A DNA stretch of 64,000 nucleotides. It comes from Symbiodinium natans. Lineage: Eukaryota; Sar; Dinophyceae; Suessiales; Symbiodiniaceae. Every line of letters starts with the position of its first letter. Within the stretch, counting starts at the first letter, position 1. A program made the position numbers and the translations under genes. This document shows positions 23,437 to 35,494 of this stretch, one piece after another. The stretch lies in assembly GCA_905221605.1 (NCBI GenBank), contig CAJNDS010000454.1, positions 1 through 64,000 of the forward strand, read 5' to 3'. The notes below the pieces were generated by a model. That model saw only the letters and a program-made list of their open reading frames with translations. It was not told the origin of the DNA and did not search any database.

Positions 23437-23690
23437 CCCAGAGGGCGCGCATCATGAGCATCAGCGGGTCCAGCCCGGGACCCCCAGGCGCGCATCAGGA
23501 GCATCAGCGGCTCCCGGGGCTAGGCAAAAGGGAGTTTAGGGGCCTTATAAAGTGCTTAGAAATGTTAAGGGAGTCTAGGACTCAAACGCTTAGAGATTTG
23601 AAGGGAGTTTAGGGGCCTGAAAATGCTTAGAAACTTAACGCTTAGAGATTTTAAGGGAGTTTCGGGGCCTCAACATGCTTAGAAACTGCT
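23437..23690. repeat. Two local tandem repeats
   Basis: A GGCGCGCATCA(T/G)GAGCATCAGCGG block occurs twice (about 23,445-23,515). It is followed by about four diverged copies of a roughly 50-base unit containing AAGGGAGTTTAGGGGCCT and GCTTAGAAA (23,528-23,690). Confidence 0.8.
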
Positions 23691-23974
23691 CGCCCCGGGC
23701 TTCTGCGTGCGCTGCCCGCCCATGGGCGCAGCCCCTTAAAATATATATATTATGCTTCGAGTACAGCAAACCGAAAAGGGAGCCCTTCCCACTGAAAGTC
23801 AAACCCGAATCACCGATGAGCTCATTCTGCGTTTCTCCCAAGGCGAGCGCCAACTTCGGGTCCCCGAAGCTCCCGGCCTGCAGGGTGCTTGCTTGGAATC
23901 TGGGTAAGTCTTCGGGCCTTCGGGGCTTTTGGGCTCTCTTGGGGGGTCTTTTGGGGTCTTTTGGGCTTCTGTGT

Positions 23975-26900
23975 GCTGAAGTGCCCGGCCTTGTAGCGGC
24001 CCGCCATCAGGCCTCCCTGCCGCACCAGCGCCTGGGACAAGGAGGAGACGGGCGGCTTCGGTTTTCCCTAAGGCTTACTTGGAGGTTCAGGGTACGTAAA
24101 AACCCATGATAAGTGTAGTTATAACCCACATAGAAGCCCCCCTAAGTACCCTAATGGGGTTATGATTGGGTTATAAGTACAGTCATAGTTGAGTTACTAA
24201 GCACCATGAACCTCCAAGTAGGGGTTTGGGTCTTGAAGGGCTGCCAGGTGGCCAGGTAGTACTCAGCGGGATCAGCCCGCAAGCACCAGTCCATGCACTT
24301 GTCGTAGGGCCCCTCGATTTCGTAGGGGCCCAACCTGGCTTAAAGAATGCTTCGGAATGTTTCGGGCCACCCTCCCTCGTGCGAGGAGCACACAGCCGGC
24401 CTGAAGTGCTTTAAGAGGCGTCGGCCTATAGGGCCGGACCTTGTCCCCTGAGGTTCCGAGCCCCAAACCCTGAACCCTAAGCCCGGGTACATGCCTCTTC
24501 TTGGGATCATCGCGGGTCTTCCCCGCAAAGTCCAAAGGCCTGGTGAGACTGGATCAAGGATTAGGGTTGAGGGTGTCAGGGCTTAGGGTTCGACACAGGT
24601 GTAGTGGATCGAGAACCCTAAGCCCTAAAAACGAAACCGAGGGATCTCGGTAGGCCCTGAAATTGGGACCCTTACGCCATAGCCGTAGTCCGCACACAGT
24701 ATGGATCCCAAGCCCAAAACCCTACACCCAAGTCCCCAAACTCTCAAACCCAATGAAACCCTGCAGGAAGGTCGAGGACTCCAGAAGCCGAGAGCGGCGC
24801 GCTGGGTCATGGAACTTCACAGCCTGCTGGCATTGAAAAGAAGCTTCCCAGCCCGAACTCTTCACAAAGTAATTGACGTGTCAAGACAAGACGTGCCCAC
24901 GAAAAGCTAGAAAATGAGGACTGTGCACTGCTGGCTCCTCAAATAGGTCTGCATGCAGACATATGCAGATAGCAGGTACCTGATCAGCGCATGCCCACCA
25001 AGGCCTCAGTGATGAGAATCCAGTTCGACGTCTCGTTGCTGATATCACCGAAGTAGAACCTGCGTGGGAGGGAGGTTGAGCCAGTCCTCATCCAAGCCCA
25101 GCACGAAGCACCAAATTCCAGACCCAAGCCAGCAAAGACACTCTGACGATAGTCAATCAAACCCGTCATTGGTTGCAGGAATCCAAGAAGCCCGACCCCT
25201 CCCTAAACCTTGACATTGAAAGCCCTCCTCAGCCCTGAAACCCTGAAACCCTGAAACACCTGCTGCGTGCCTTGGGATCTTCACCGGCAGCTTCGACTGG
25301 GCAGTGATACTCGCGGGTTGTCAGCGATTCTTTAGACGCTCATCAGGGGCCACAGGGATAGCCCCGAAAGGGACCCTCACAGGGTTATCAGGGGCCGAAA
25401 GGGAGGTCCTCGAGGGCTGGCAGAGGCAAACTTCCGAAATCCCTTCTCGGCCTCAAGAAGCCGCGAAGTGTTGAGCTCGTAGAGCTCCATGGGCTGCTTG
25501 TTGACCTTTGCCAACAAAATCTTTCCCTCGAAAGCCTTCCAAAAAATCTAGAATTTAAACCTAAAAAACAACCTGGACCTAAAACTAAAAACCCCCGGAG
25601 CCAGGTGTGCTTCCGAGCTGCAGAGCTGCTGAGGCGATCCGACATCGTCTCCTTCTTGCTGGTTTTTAGGCTCTGGGCGGCTTTGCTTCTGCTTCAGAGC
25701 TTCAAAGAGTTTGTCGAAAGAAGGCGCGGCGGAAGCTCACTCAAGATCCATCCACGGAAGGATTCATGCTGCGCCATTGCAAGCACCCTAAATAAGGTTA
25801 TAAGTATCAGAAAAGGAGTTACCCTACTTATAACCCGACTTGTAACTACCTAAGGCTGAGGGTTCCTGGAGTTGTTCTGCTGTCCGGTTTTCTTAGGTTT
25901 ATTACCAATATGGCCTTCTCCATGCCGTGCGGGATCTTTGCAAAGAGCTTGGTGTGCAGGCATTCGTCGGGAAGCTCATACTCCACCTGCAGCGTAGTTG
26001 CTTGAAGCTCGCAGGCTATCATCGGGTGTAGCCACAGGTACACACCCCCCACCTCGAAAAGGAACTTGCCGCCATTGTTCCCGGTGGTGATCCTCTGCAC
26101 AACAGGGGGTCCAGATTTGCAATCATGTTATTAGTTGAGGGCCCAGGGCAGCAGAGGTCAGGGTTCCCGGTGGGCCTAAACAAGTCTTCTCCAGATAAAC
26201 CCATGGCCCAACGGGGGCGAGATGGGTGCGGCTGTCCTGAACTTCTTGTCGGGAATGACCTGTGCAGAAACCCTCCAAACCCCCCCTCCCCTTGGAGGTT
26301 GGGAGGCTGAGTGCACGTGACCCTCTCCCCATGTCTTGAGGTAGACCGAGATGCCTTAAATCCTAAACCCAAATAAACCCAAATAAACCCAAATAAACCC
26401 AAATTAATCCCCCCAGGCTTACATGTCACACCCACCTGCGGGGCTATAGGGCTCAGGGACACTTGTGGTACTATAGTCGGACTGAGCCCGGGAGACATGC
26501 GCGAGTGAGTGCGGGGCCTTTGTCACCCGGTTCTCCTGTGGCAGAGTGCCCGCAGCATGCATCGCCTGGCAGGGAAGGGTTTCTTCGGGATTCAGGGCTT
26601 AGGGTTCAGGTGGAGCCAAAGCCCCCACATAGTCCAAACCTGAACTTGCTTAGAAAGCCGGTCTAAGTCGTGAGTCTGGGACTAGGCAGGGGGCCTTGGT
26701 CAGCCACTCCGCCCCCCAATCCTCGCTGTGGAGCATGTCTTCAGTCCTGACGAGGCACTTGTGGAGTTCGAGTTCTTGTTTTAAGTCTTCTAAGGGTTTA
26801 TCTAGCACCTTGCAAGGGTTCAATAATCAGGGTGGGGGCTTGGGGTTGGGGGATACGGGTGCAGGGCAACCTTAACTCCCAATGACCCGCGCTCCCTCCG

Positions 26901-27502
26901 CTTGATATTCCCTGGCCCTACCCGGTCCAGGGGAAGGTGATGCCGTAGAGCATGCCCTTGCGGGTCTTGGTGTGACCCTCAGTGACCGTCTCATTGGTGA
27001 TGGTCTTCCAAGCGGGAACCTCAAGTTTCTGCACGGCAAGGCCAATGCCAGTGCCCCACTTTCGTTGAAGTTACCTACCAAAGTAGTAGCTGCAGCTTCA
27101 TTCTAGCACAGGGGGGGGGGGGTTAGGGCTTAGGGCGGAGGGTGTGATCGCCGTCGACCCGAAAACCCAAACTCGCCCGGCACCTTCCTCTTGAGCTCTT
27201 TCTTACACCTGCGCAGCAGATCACAAGCCCAATGTGACGGCAGGGCGAAGCCTTCTGAGTATGTTTAGTATGCAGGGCTCTGCCAAATTGCACAGCCGAA
27301 CCCTTTCAAACAACCGGCAGCTCTGCACAGTTGTTTAGGAAAAGAACAGACTCACAAAAAACCGCCGAGAAACTGCACTCCTATTTTGGCTGCACCTACC
27401 ATTCTGACATCTCGAGTCTGCCCGAGCCTTTGCTGGATGCGCCAGTCCGCCTCCGAAACGCCCTCCGGGCGCTCCTCTTCCACCACGGCAACCCTCAAGG
27501 CT
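23975..27502 (-). CDS. APH/choline-kinase-like phosphotransferase, multi-exon
   Basis: Predicted small-molecule kinase of the aminoglycoside-phosphotransferase/ecdysteroid-kinase-like superfamily; substrate unknown. Minus-strand exons: 27400-27502 (EEERPEGVSEADWRIQQRLG), 26922-27058 (WGTGIGLAVQKLEVPAWKT...), 25906-26094 (TLQVEYELPDECLHTKLFAK; the last Lys is the likely ATP-contacting residue), 25432-25547 (NKQPMELYELNTSRLLEAEK), 24999-25059 (FYFGDISNETSNWILITEA, the hinge), 24253-24334 (LGPYEIEGPYDKCMDWCL, DPAEYYL) and 23975-24031 (ALVRQGGLMAGRYKAGHF). Phases agree for 27400 to 27058, 25906 to 25547, 25432 to 25059 and 24253 to 24031 (a GC donor). An exon between 26,100 and 26,920 is needed, and the catalytic-loop exon was not found; coding-like sequence at about 23,810-23,885 may be the next one. 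The two most upstream exons could belong to a neighbouring gene. Confidence 0.55.
24078..24218 (+). mobile_element. MITE, copy A (141 bp, TA flanks)
   Basis: Terminal inverted repeats CTTGGAGGTTCAGGGTAC / GCACCATGAACCTCCAAG, flanked on both sides by TA (24076-24077, 24219-24220), the target duplication typical of Tc1/mariner-type MITEs. It sits in the intron between phosphotransferase exons 24253-24334 and 23975-24031. The interior is like copy B reverse-complemented (TAAGTACCCTA, GGGTTAT, CATAAGT). Confidence 0.85.
25796..25844. mobile_element. Possible decayed MITE relative (palindrome)
   Basis: A perfect 11-bp inverted repeat GGTTATAAGTA ... TACTTATAACC, the same words as in the MITE interior, in the intron between phosphotransferase exons 25906-26094 and 25432-25547. 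The terminal CTTGGAGGTTCA repeats are not evident. Confidence 0.4.
26361..26405. repeat. 10-bp tandem repeat AAATAAACCC
   Basis: Four near-perfect copies within a putative intron. Confidence 0.85.
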
Positions 27503-27599
27503 CTGGAGGTCTTGAAGATTCAGGGGATTCGAGTCCAAGGCTTCGGATTGCAGGTCGTGTGGTTTTTGGAGCAGCTTCGATTCACGCAGAGCTCACAAG

Positions 27600-30500
27600 C
27601 CTGCGGGCTTTGTGGGAACTCTGGAAGGCAATGAACTTCCAGGATCCAGGGTCTCTACAGTAGGGAGCAAGAGGCCTAGAGGGCCTAGAGGCCTACAGTG
27701 CAGAACACTTTCAAGGACCCGTTGCGCTGGGGACCTTGTTTGGGAGGTCTTGGGCTTGGAGACAATTCAGTGCACCATAGAACCCGAGGCCGCAGCGGGC
27801 CGCCGTTGAGCTTCTCCCAGGACACAGCAGGATCCTGGTGGAGGTTTGGGGGTTTTGGCAACTTGGGGGCATTTGGGGGGTTTAGGGCACAATAGCTTCG
27901 GTGGGCTTCACGCTCCGCACGCGGGGCTGCGATGGCTGCGGGGCTCTGATTTAAGACGTTGGGGCTTTGGGCTTCAGAGCCCTGGTCGGTGTGGTTTGGC
28001 TGGGGGCCCTAAGTAGGACCACCATGTCAGTTCCTGGCCAAGATGCAACGACCCTCCCTGAACTCCAAACCCTCCCCGGCTACCCCAAACCCTTCCCATC
28101 TACCCGTCCCACAAGCAGCCTCAAACGGTTCCCACGGAAGCAGGCCCATGGCAGGGAAGCAGAGGAACGAGAGGATGCAGAGGTTTCCCACTTTTGTGAA
28201 GAATCGCCCGGCGCCTACATCCTACATCCTCTACGGTTTAGTGTATCTACTTTGTATGTTCTACTTGTCATGCAAGTGTTCTTTTACACGCGCTATATAC
28301 GCGGCGCGTGGATTCTTCTGCATATGGCTGCTTGAGGACGCCTTGGGTCAGGGATGAGGGATGAGGGTTGAAGCCTTGCAAATTGCGGCGGGAGCTCCGG
28401 CGACTGATGATTCTGGCGACAAACACGCATTCTCCATGTCGACGGGTCAGGTTTCATGAATCAGGCTTCGGGTCATGGACTGGGGATGCAGAAATCTCGC
28501 TTTCATCTGAATGTGCCCCCCTGACTTGGCCCAAGGCCTCCGCGCGCAACTGCAACTGGTGCATCTGCCCCTGTGCATGGAGCCAATCTCTCGCACCATG
28601 AAGATTTAAGACGTGAGCTTTGGGTTCAGAGCTTCTAGCACCACAGAGATGGCGACTTTAGCATGAACTTAAGGCCACGAATGGGGCGGGGCTGCCAGAA
28701 TCAACAGCGAGATGCAAGGAAGCACCATGAGCCACCCAAGTAGGATCGATCTGAGTGAAGCAATGTGCTTCTATGGGCACAGGGGCCTTCGAATATCGAC
28801 AAAAGAAACAGAAGTTGAGCTGTGGCAGCTTGCAAGACGCCCACCTCCTGCCATATCGGCTGGGTCGGCTATCTCTGCAGCCTCCGACAACGCAGAGAGG
28901 CTCCCATCTACCGATTTGAGCTTTCGAGGTGTTGCAAATGCCGTGGTGAATCCAAGAGTTACTTAGCAAAGCACCAAGCTTCTGCTGAATCCCTAGTCAC
29001 TACATTTCAGTCGACTCTCTGGTTGGTTTCTGGCACACCCTGGTTCCCGTCTCAGCAACAAGGGCTCGGAATTGGACTGCGACGTCCTAACTGTCGCGGC
29101 CAGCAACCCACCTGTTTCGGCGCTGGTGGCACCAGGCTGTCTATCGACAGTGGTGGCGGCCGCAGGGCACCTCCGCGGGGAGAGTTCCGAAGACTGTGGG
29201 CTGTAAGGGTGCAAACCGGCCGGTCAGGTATGCTTTACAGGTCCGGTGCACTAAGCACTCGGGCTTTTCTCAAACGTAACAGCCCTGCCGGTTCATAACA
29301 CCCAACAAAGATCCACATCTTCCGCAACATGATCGTGCATCACAGCCGCACCTGACACGTTGGGGCGAAACAAGCCCCAAAACAAAAGGAAACACTCGAT
29401 TGCAATCCCCGAATTTCCCCGCGAAACCTTTGCAAGTGCAGAAGGGTTTTGGCTCTCCATCTTTGCCACGCGGGTGCCTACGCCCATGGGGGCGCGAACT
29501 TGCTTCGAGCCCGCTTGAGCCGCCTCACAACTGAAGCTTTGGGGGCCTTGACACTTAAGTATCCCTTTGGGGCGGGTTCCTATGAAAACACGGGGCCGTG
29601 TATTTAGAAGACTAAAAATGCAGTATGCTAGATGGGGCTCGAAACTGCCAGAACAGCAAAAATCGGGGGCACATTGGACTCCAACCACGCAATAGCCCCC
29701 CATGCGTCCTAGTTATACCAACAACAAACGCGCCGAAAATCATTCGCATACCTACAAGTGTGTGGAGTGGATTCTTGTTCGCCACCCTAACCCTAACCCC
29801 CCCAAACCCCAAACCCCAAACCCCAAACCCTAAACCCTAAACCCTGAACCCTAACCCCCCCCTCCCGACCCCCGAAACCCTGTAACCCTTGCCTGGTGCA
29901 GCGCCTTCGCGGGCCGCAAGGCCGACGTCACAAGCCGCCCTCAGAACCAGACAACTTGGAGGTTCAAGGCGGTTTCGGGTTTACCATGCTCGCGCGGATG
30001 CGCTGGGCCGGGCCGAGGCGGGTCGCGTAGCGTTAAAATCACCCTTTAGTGAGAGACACATGGACTTCCAGGGATGGAATTGTGCAGGGCAGTGGGTTCA
30101 GAGCTTGGGGGGCTGCAGGGTTTCGAGTCTCAGGGACTGATGGGTCTAGAAGCCAGATCTAATCGTCGTAGTCGTCCACATCATCTCTTTGGCCCTGGGA
30201 GAGACAGAGCGATAGAAAGAGACAGAGAGAGAGGCAGAGGGAGCGCAACTATTAAACTTACGCGCCCACCTCAAACCTTGATTGGAAATCGCCTGCAAAT
30301 ACCATACTTCTGTGGAGATCCTTGTATCTCAGAGTGCCGACATGGCCCTGAATGCACCCGTAAACGCAAGAGCCCCTGAATCCCGAACCGAAAGAGAAAT
30401 CCCAGGAGGCCCAAACCCAAAATCAGAACCGACCGGCTCGGTTTCCAGCGCTCGGGGCTCGCCGTGACTTCGGAGCCTGACAGGTCTTTAGGTTCAGGGC

Positions 30501-30900
30501 GCTTTAAAGCACTAGAAGCTTTTACTATGAAGTTGCAGGGTAGGGCTTCGGGTTTAAGCATAGGGCATCTTAAAGTTTCAGGGGTTAGGGTTTGCAGTTT
30601 GCGCATGCCGGTTCAGGATGTGGGCTCTGAGTGGCAGAGTTATTACGGATATCAGGGCTTTCGGGACATCCGATTGGGGCGTACAAGAGTTTGAAGGAGT
30701 TTGGCAGTTCTCTTGCTACGGTCCCTCTGTGTATACTCTCAATGTAAAGTGCCACAATAAAATAAAAACAAACTGTAATTCAAGAGCTCCCTCATTTTAA
30801 TTTGGTTTTAGATTTCTTTTGAGTGCATAAGCTCGAGCTGAACGGGAGTTTTGCACTAAGTCTGTCAGGAAGTTTAGGGTTTAGGGCTTTGGGGCTTCTA
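27600..30900. other. No firmly supported gene
   Basis: Open frames exist on both strands (for example 28712-28966 plus, starting near SHPSRIDLSEAMCFYGHRGL; 30282-30467 plus), but none has clear splice flanks or a recognisable domain. The stretch contains a telomere-like array at 29,788-29,860 and a GA-rich tract at 30,195-30,240. Confidence 0.4.
29788..29860. repeat. CCCTAAC/CCCCAAA telomere-like array
   Basis: Mixed CCCTAAC, CCCCAAA and CCCTAAA units, decayed at both ends. Confidence 0.85.
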
Positions 30901-31298
30901 GAATCTGCGACCCTGCACCTGGCTACCGTGAAGGATCAAACATTGATAAGGACCAAGCAGGAACAATCTTCGCCATATCTGGGTTGGGAGCTGCGCTCGC
31001 GCCACAGCCGCATGCAATTGTTTGACTCAGCAAGCGTAGCCCACCCTACGCTTGAAGCCATGAACCGCCAGAGTCTCGTGGTTTTCTTGGCCGGAAAATT
31101 GTGCCTCGCCACACATGTCCTTTCCCCGGAGTCTCGTGCAGCTCAGAGTTCAGGCATAACTTCCCTTTGTAGGTTTCTGGGTCCATGTGTGTAGGATTTC
31201 TGCTTCAGACTGCTGGCTCGGGTGTCACATTCAGGGATGAGGACGGAAGGCTCATCGTCTACAGTGCCGGGTCGAGCCAGACACTTTCACGAGAGCAT
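30901..31298 (+). CDS. Unrecognised plus-strand gene, candidate exons
   Basis: Exon 31209-31298 is bounded by TTCTGCTTCAG and GTAAGC, has 30 complete codons and reads TAGSGVTFRDEDGRLIVYSA then GSSQTLSREH, coding-like. Upstream, from 30,901 after CTTCTAG, a frame reads ICDPAPGYREGSNIDKDQAG then TIFAISGLGAALAPQPHAIV before a TGA; it may be another exon. No family is recognised. Confidence 0.4.
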
Positions 31299-32333
31299 GT
31301 AAGCGTTAATCGAGCATGTAATCACCAATCCTCTTGAGATATGTTCTTTTCCTTCTTCCTTTCCTCCCTTCCATCCTTCTTACCTTCCCTTCTTCTTGCC
31401 TTCGCTTCTTGTATCCCTACCCACATGCCAATTCAAGTGCTGCGTTATTCCGTGCTATTCCTACGTCCAGCCCTAAGCCACCTCAGCCCTGAACGATCGC
31501 CAACCCTGAGCCGGCCTATGCCACCTGACGCACCCCCGCCGGACTGCCGTGGTGCCGACGGGGCCTCTGCAGGGGTTGGGGGTGTGGAGTTGAGGCCTTT
31601 GGCACTTAGGCTTCAGGCTCTAGGCTGCTACGTGGGCCACAAAAAACTGCACAGGTCATACCTGGAGTGCGGATGAAGGGATGTTGCGGGTGCCTGCGTC
31701 GACCTGAGAACCCATGGCATCTCGAAGATCACGAAACCTCCCAGACCTCTTGGCCAGAGTCCCATAACACAAGTTTTCTCGTGAGCGGCCCATGTAGGCC
31801 TCGGTCGTCCCAGACGAAGGGATCACAACCTGTCAAGGCCCGCCCTCCGGCCCACAAAACTCTGAAGATCTGAAACCGCAGTTCCTTAGTTCACTGTGGG
31901 TCGACTCGGTCGAAGTCGGGCGTTTTGTTTCGTTGCTGAGGGAACGGGCAGGGTTTGGGGCTGAGGCTTGGGGATTTCGGCGCTCAACATGACCCCTTCC
32001 TGGAGTAGGTCCTGCCTTAGTCGAGCTAAGGGTTTCAGGGGTTTGTGGATGCAGGGTCTCCAATGCCAAAGGAAGCAGCGTTGGAAGCACTTAGGCAGCC
32101 TCTCCTGGGGCGATGAAAAGCAGCCAAAACGAGCCAAAGACTTCCCTAAACCCCGAACGCCTGCTGCAAACGAAGTGAACCTAAACCGTCCGCACCTTGC
32201 GCTTTGGCGCCAGTTCCGCATCGAGACGGTCGGCTAAGATGGGCGCTTCCTGCACCACAGGCCTTGGAGTTCGGGCGTATGGTCTACTAGGGTTTGGGGT
32301 GACCTGCAGTTAGAGATGAAAGCTTAAGGGTGT

Positions 32334-32354
32334 GGGGGGGGGGGGGGGGGGGGG
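32334..32354. repeat. Poly-G run
   Basis: About 21 consecutive G. Confidence 0.95.
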
Positions 32355-32704
32355 AGTGTTTCATTCTGCATGCCTCTGGACACAGGGGAGTTTGCAGGAA
32401 TTTTATGAAACCTCGAGCGCAAGCTGGCTTCTTCCACTGGTAGGATCCGCGCCGCGGTTTGGTTTCTTGGCTTTATATGGCTTGTCTCTTGCTGAATTCA
32501 CCCTTGTCAGGGTTGCGGTTGGCAGGGTTGCCGTTGTCACGTGCTTCGTCCACCTCAGGCCCTGAAGCAAAAAGACTCAGCCTAAACCCAGCAACCCAAC
32601 AAAAGTTTTTAGAAGCAAGCCCTCGAAACCTTAAAGAGCTCTACCACCACGCTGGCTAGCCGCGGCTAGCCAAAGAACTCCAGGCCCTAAACCCCAAGCC
32701 CCTA

Positions 32705-32856
32705 CTTGGAGGTTCAGGGTATTTCATAGCCGGCAATTCATAGCCAAAGCGTAACTGCAGGTATCACCCAATTATGAGGGCTACCGAATCCTGTGATGTG
32801 GTGATACTTGGGTCAACAGCACGATTACAGCTTGTAGCCAACCATCAACCTCCAAA
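32705..32856 (+). mobile_element. MITE, copy C (diverged)
   Basis: The left end TA-CTTGGAGGTTCAGGGTA matches copies A and B exactly. The right end ATCAACCTCCAAA is the inverted repeat with a few changes and has lost the TA. The interior also holds an inverted GGTATCACCCAA / GTGATACTTGGGT pair. Length is about 152 bases. Confidence 0.65.
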
Positions 32857-32859
32857 CCC

Positions 32860-34380
32860 GACTCCCCTACAACACGCCGAGCCACACTTTGCCCCCCTTG
32901 CCACGGTGAGAGCCGCTCCCTTCCAGCACGGGGGGACGCGGGAGGGGTTCGGAGGGTCAGGGCTCAGGGCTTAGGAGTCGGGACTTGTTCGGGGGTGCAG
33001 GGCTTTTTGCTGCTGCGGACAGCCATCAAGCGATAGACCCTGAACCCTGAAACCTTGGAACCCCCTAGGCCCTCCCCTAAAAACCCCAACCCCCAGTCCC
33101 TAAACCTTGAAACCCCAAAAACTACCCCAAGCAAGATGTCGGGTTCGCGGCATCGGCGAAGGATCGCCCCCGACAGCCGGACCTCAAGGGGGGCACGCAA
33201 GAAGGTTTGGGGCTGCGGGGCTTCAGGGTTCAAAAGGGGCTTGGGTTTCGTAGAGCGTGTAGGGTTTGGAGTTTTTGGGTTCAGGGCTCAGATGGGCTCA
33301 GCGCCCCTTGAAGTACTCTCAGGGTCTTGTTGGGGGGCATGAGAGTTGAGGGGCATCTAAGCCCCACAAAGACACAAAGCAAAGAACCTGCAAAGACTCC
33401 AAGCCCAAACCGCAAAACCCTGAAACCATAGAACCCCTGGGCGCCACGGCTGCCCATGGACGCATTGAAGGGCCCACGGCACAGCGGCTCCGAGCCGAAC
33501 GTCCACGCCGGAAACTTCTAGACAAGGGGGACTTGGTAGGGTTTAGGGCTCAGGGCTTCAAAGCGGGGTAGGGAATGAGGGAATGAGGTGCCTTTTATAA
33601 TCTAAAGGGTATTTAGAACCCTAATCATTCCCTGCTCAGAACCAGGGGGTGGTGTCTTGAAGCATAAAAGCACCTCAGGCACACTGCGGTGTTTTTTTTC
33701 GTTCAGGCCGTGCCAATGCCAGCACACAGCTGGCGACAGCTTGGAACAATTCCAGGTGCCCTGCTCCACTCCAAACCAAAAACATGGATATCAAACAGAC
33801 AAACAGGCACCTCAACCACAATCCCTAAAGCATTCATTCTCATATTGAGTAGTTCGTACGGCCTACGCCTTAAATGAGAGGAACCCTTCCTAACCAAGAA
33901 TTGTAGGAACGTTTAGCAGGAACACAGGGGTACTCAGGCCCCCCTGGAAATCGCTGGCTCTGGAATGGAAATGGGCGGCCCAGACCAGGAGGTGAAGCGG
34001 CAAACGGATGGCATTCTGAAATGGAGGAATTTAAGCCTCTGAAAGGGTAGAACCCTTGAAGGTCCTGTGGGGTTTATAGGGCTTTCAGGACTCAGATTCG
34101 GATGCGAAGTCATGTGCAGATGCCACGCACTTTCCGGAGATTTCAGTAAAGCGATTCGTCTCCACGCCTTGCCACCGTCAGGCCGCTTGTCCTCCTGGCA
34201 ATCAGCTCGAGAACCCAAAGCGAGAACCATCGCAACCTTGAAGCCCAACATCCAGAGACAACAAAACTTCGCCCTGCGCTGGGTTGCAAACCGTGCCTTC
34301 AAGCCCCAAGGAGCAAAAACGAACCCCGGACCCTAAGAATCACCGTCATTTGAACCCTCAACCCGTCTTATCACTGTGCA
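32860..34380. other. No supported gene
   Basis: Repeat-derived frames only. A minus frame at 34,165-34,280 begins MLGFKVAMVLALGSRADCQE and could encode a signal peptide, but splice boundaries are unclear. Confidence 0.35.
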
Positions 34381-34381
34381 G

Positions 34382-35494
34382 GAAAGCAGCGAGGTCATCT
34401 TCCTCCTGAAGTTCGCGTCCATCGTCTTCTTCACGATCACTGGTATGCCTAGGGCTGTGTCTGCGCTCAAGCAGGGAGGTGCGGAACAGAGGGTGAATAA
34501 TTCAGGCAAGATGCGCGTGTTGGGAGGCATGCCGCAATTCCTGGGTTTAGGGTTTGGAGTTTAGGGTTTAGGGATGAGGCATTAGGGTTTTGAGTTTAGG
34601 GTTTCGAGTTGCGGGCTTGGGGGGAGGGGGAGGGGGGGGCGATGGGTAAAAGAGGTTAGGAGTTAAGTTTTTCACTGAGAGATCCCAAACAATGAATCCA
34701 AGCCTAATTCCCACTTGAGTCCCCACCGCACAGTGTCTCGTTCTGAGCTGCTAGGCGCTAAAGGATAAGTTCTCAGACTTTGCGGCTTTAAGAGTTAGCG
34801 CCATTTAGAGTTGAGCGTCCTTGAAGCCTCGGGCCGGTGCAAAATGGTGTCTTGCCGAACTACCCGCCTCCCGCGATGAACTGGCCCTTGAACAGGGCAC
34901 CATTTAGCCTAATCGACAGAAAACACGTCGTAGATTGGAGCGCAGCAGGACTCACCACGAGATACGCGGTGTGCACCTAGATGGATCTGAACTTGGGTAG
35001 CGTAGCGTCTTCTGCGCTCGGCTGGCTCCGGTTGGCTTCGTTTTGAGTACGTTGGATGGGCATGTCCGCACACTGCTGCGCGCTTACTGCAAACTCGACA
35101 CCCTGAACCCTTAACCCCCAAAACACCTAACCCCCTAACCCTAAACCCTCCATGAGCCACAAGGGCGGAGGAGGCTTCAACAACCGAGCGTCTTGAAGAC
35201 CCAGAGTCTTCTGTTGTCTGCTGAGACGAGGCCGGCCCCTTAGTGCAAACTAAGAAAGCTGCCGTCAGAAGACACAAGAACACTCAAGTCAACAACCCCC
35301 CCAAGGTCCCTCAAAATCTCTCAAAACCCCTGGAAACCCCAACCCTGTCTCAGGGTTCCCATCCCAACACAGCCCAGCTGGCCTTGGGCCACCACGGAGA
35401 TCGCGGGAATGTCAGTGAGCTTTACCGATCCTGTTTTGGAGCAACTTTGTTCTTTACCCTCAGCGAAGCCGCAATGAGCCATCCTGCTTGGAAG
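34382..35494 (+). CDS. Multi-pass membrane protein, two candidate exons (possibly SERINC-like)
   Basis: Exon 34382-34442 lies between TCACTGTGCAG and GTATGC and reads ESSEVIFLLKFASIVFFTIT, a membrane helix. Exon 35416-35494 lies between ATGTCAG and GTAAGG and reads ELYRSCFGATLFFTLSEAAM then SHPAWK, again hydrophobic. The YR-x2-F-x4-FF pattern recalls a SERINC/TMS transmembrane segment, but the flanking signature was not found, so this is a weak suggestion. The phases of the two exons do not join directly; another exon would lie between, or they belong to different genes. A degenerate CCCTAAA tract at about 35,100-35,150 lies between them. Confidence 0.35.

Noticed and set aside
22886-23504. 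Proline-rich plus-strand and glycine-rich minus-strand proteins
   Set aside because: Caused by the C-rich repeat tract; no ordered domain.
34358-34439. Acidic minus-strand terminal exon (DREEDDGRELQEEDDLAAF)
   Set aside because: The opposite strand over the same bases gives a membrane helix with a better acceptor (TCACTGTGCAG) and donor (GTATGC).
34909-35283. Minus-strand 124-residue protein with a signal-like start (MFLCLLTAAFLVC)
   Set aside because: The centre is encoded by degenerate telomere-like repeat, and no splice pair removes it convincingly.
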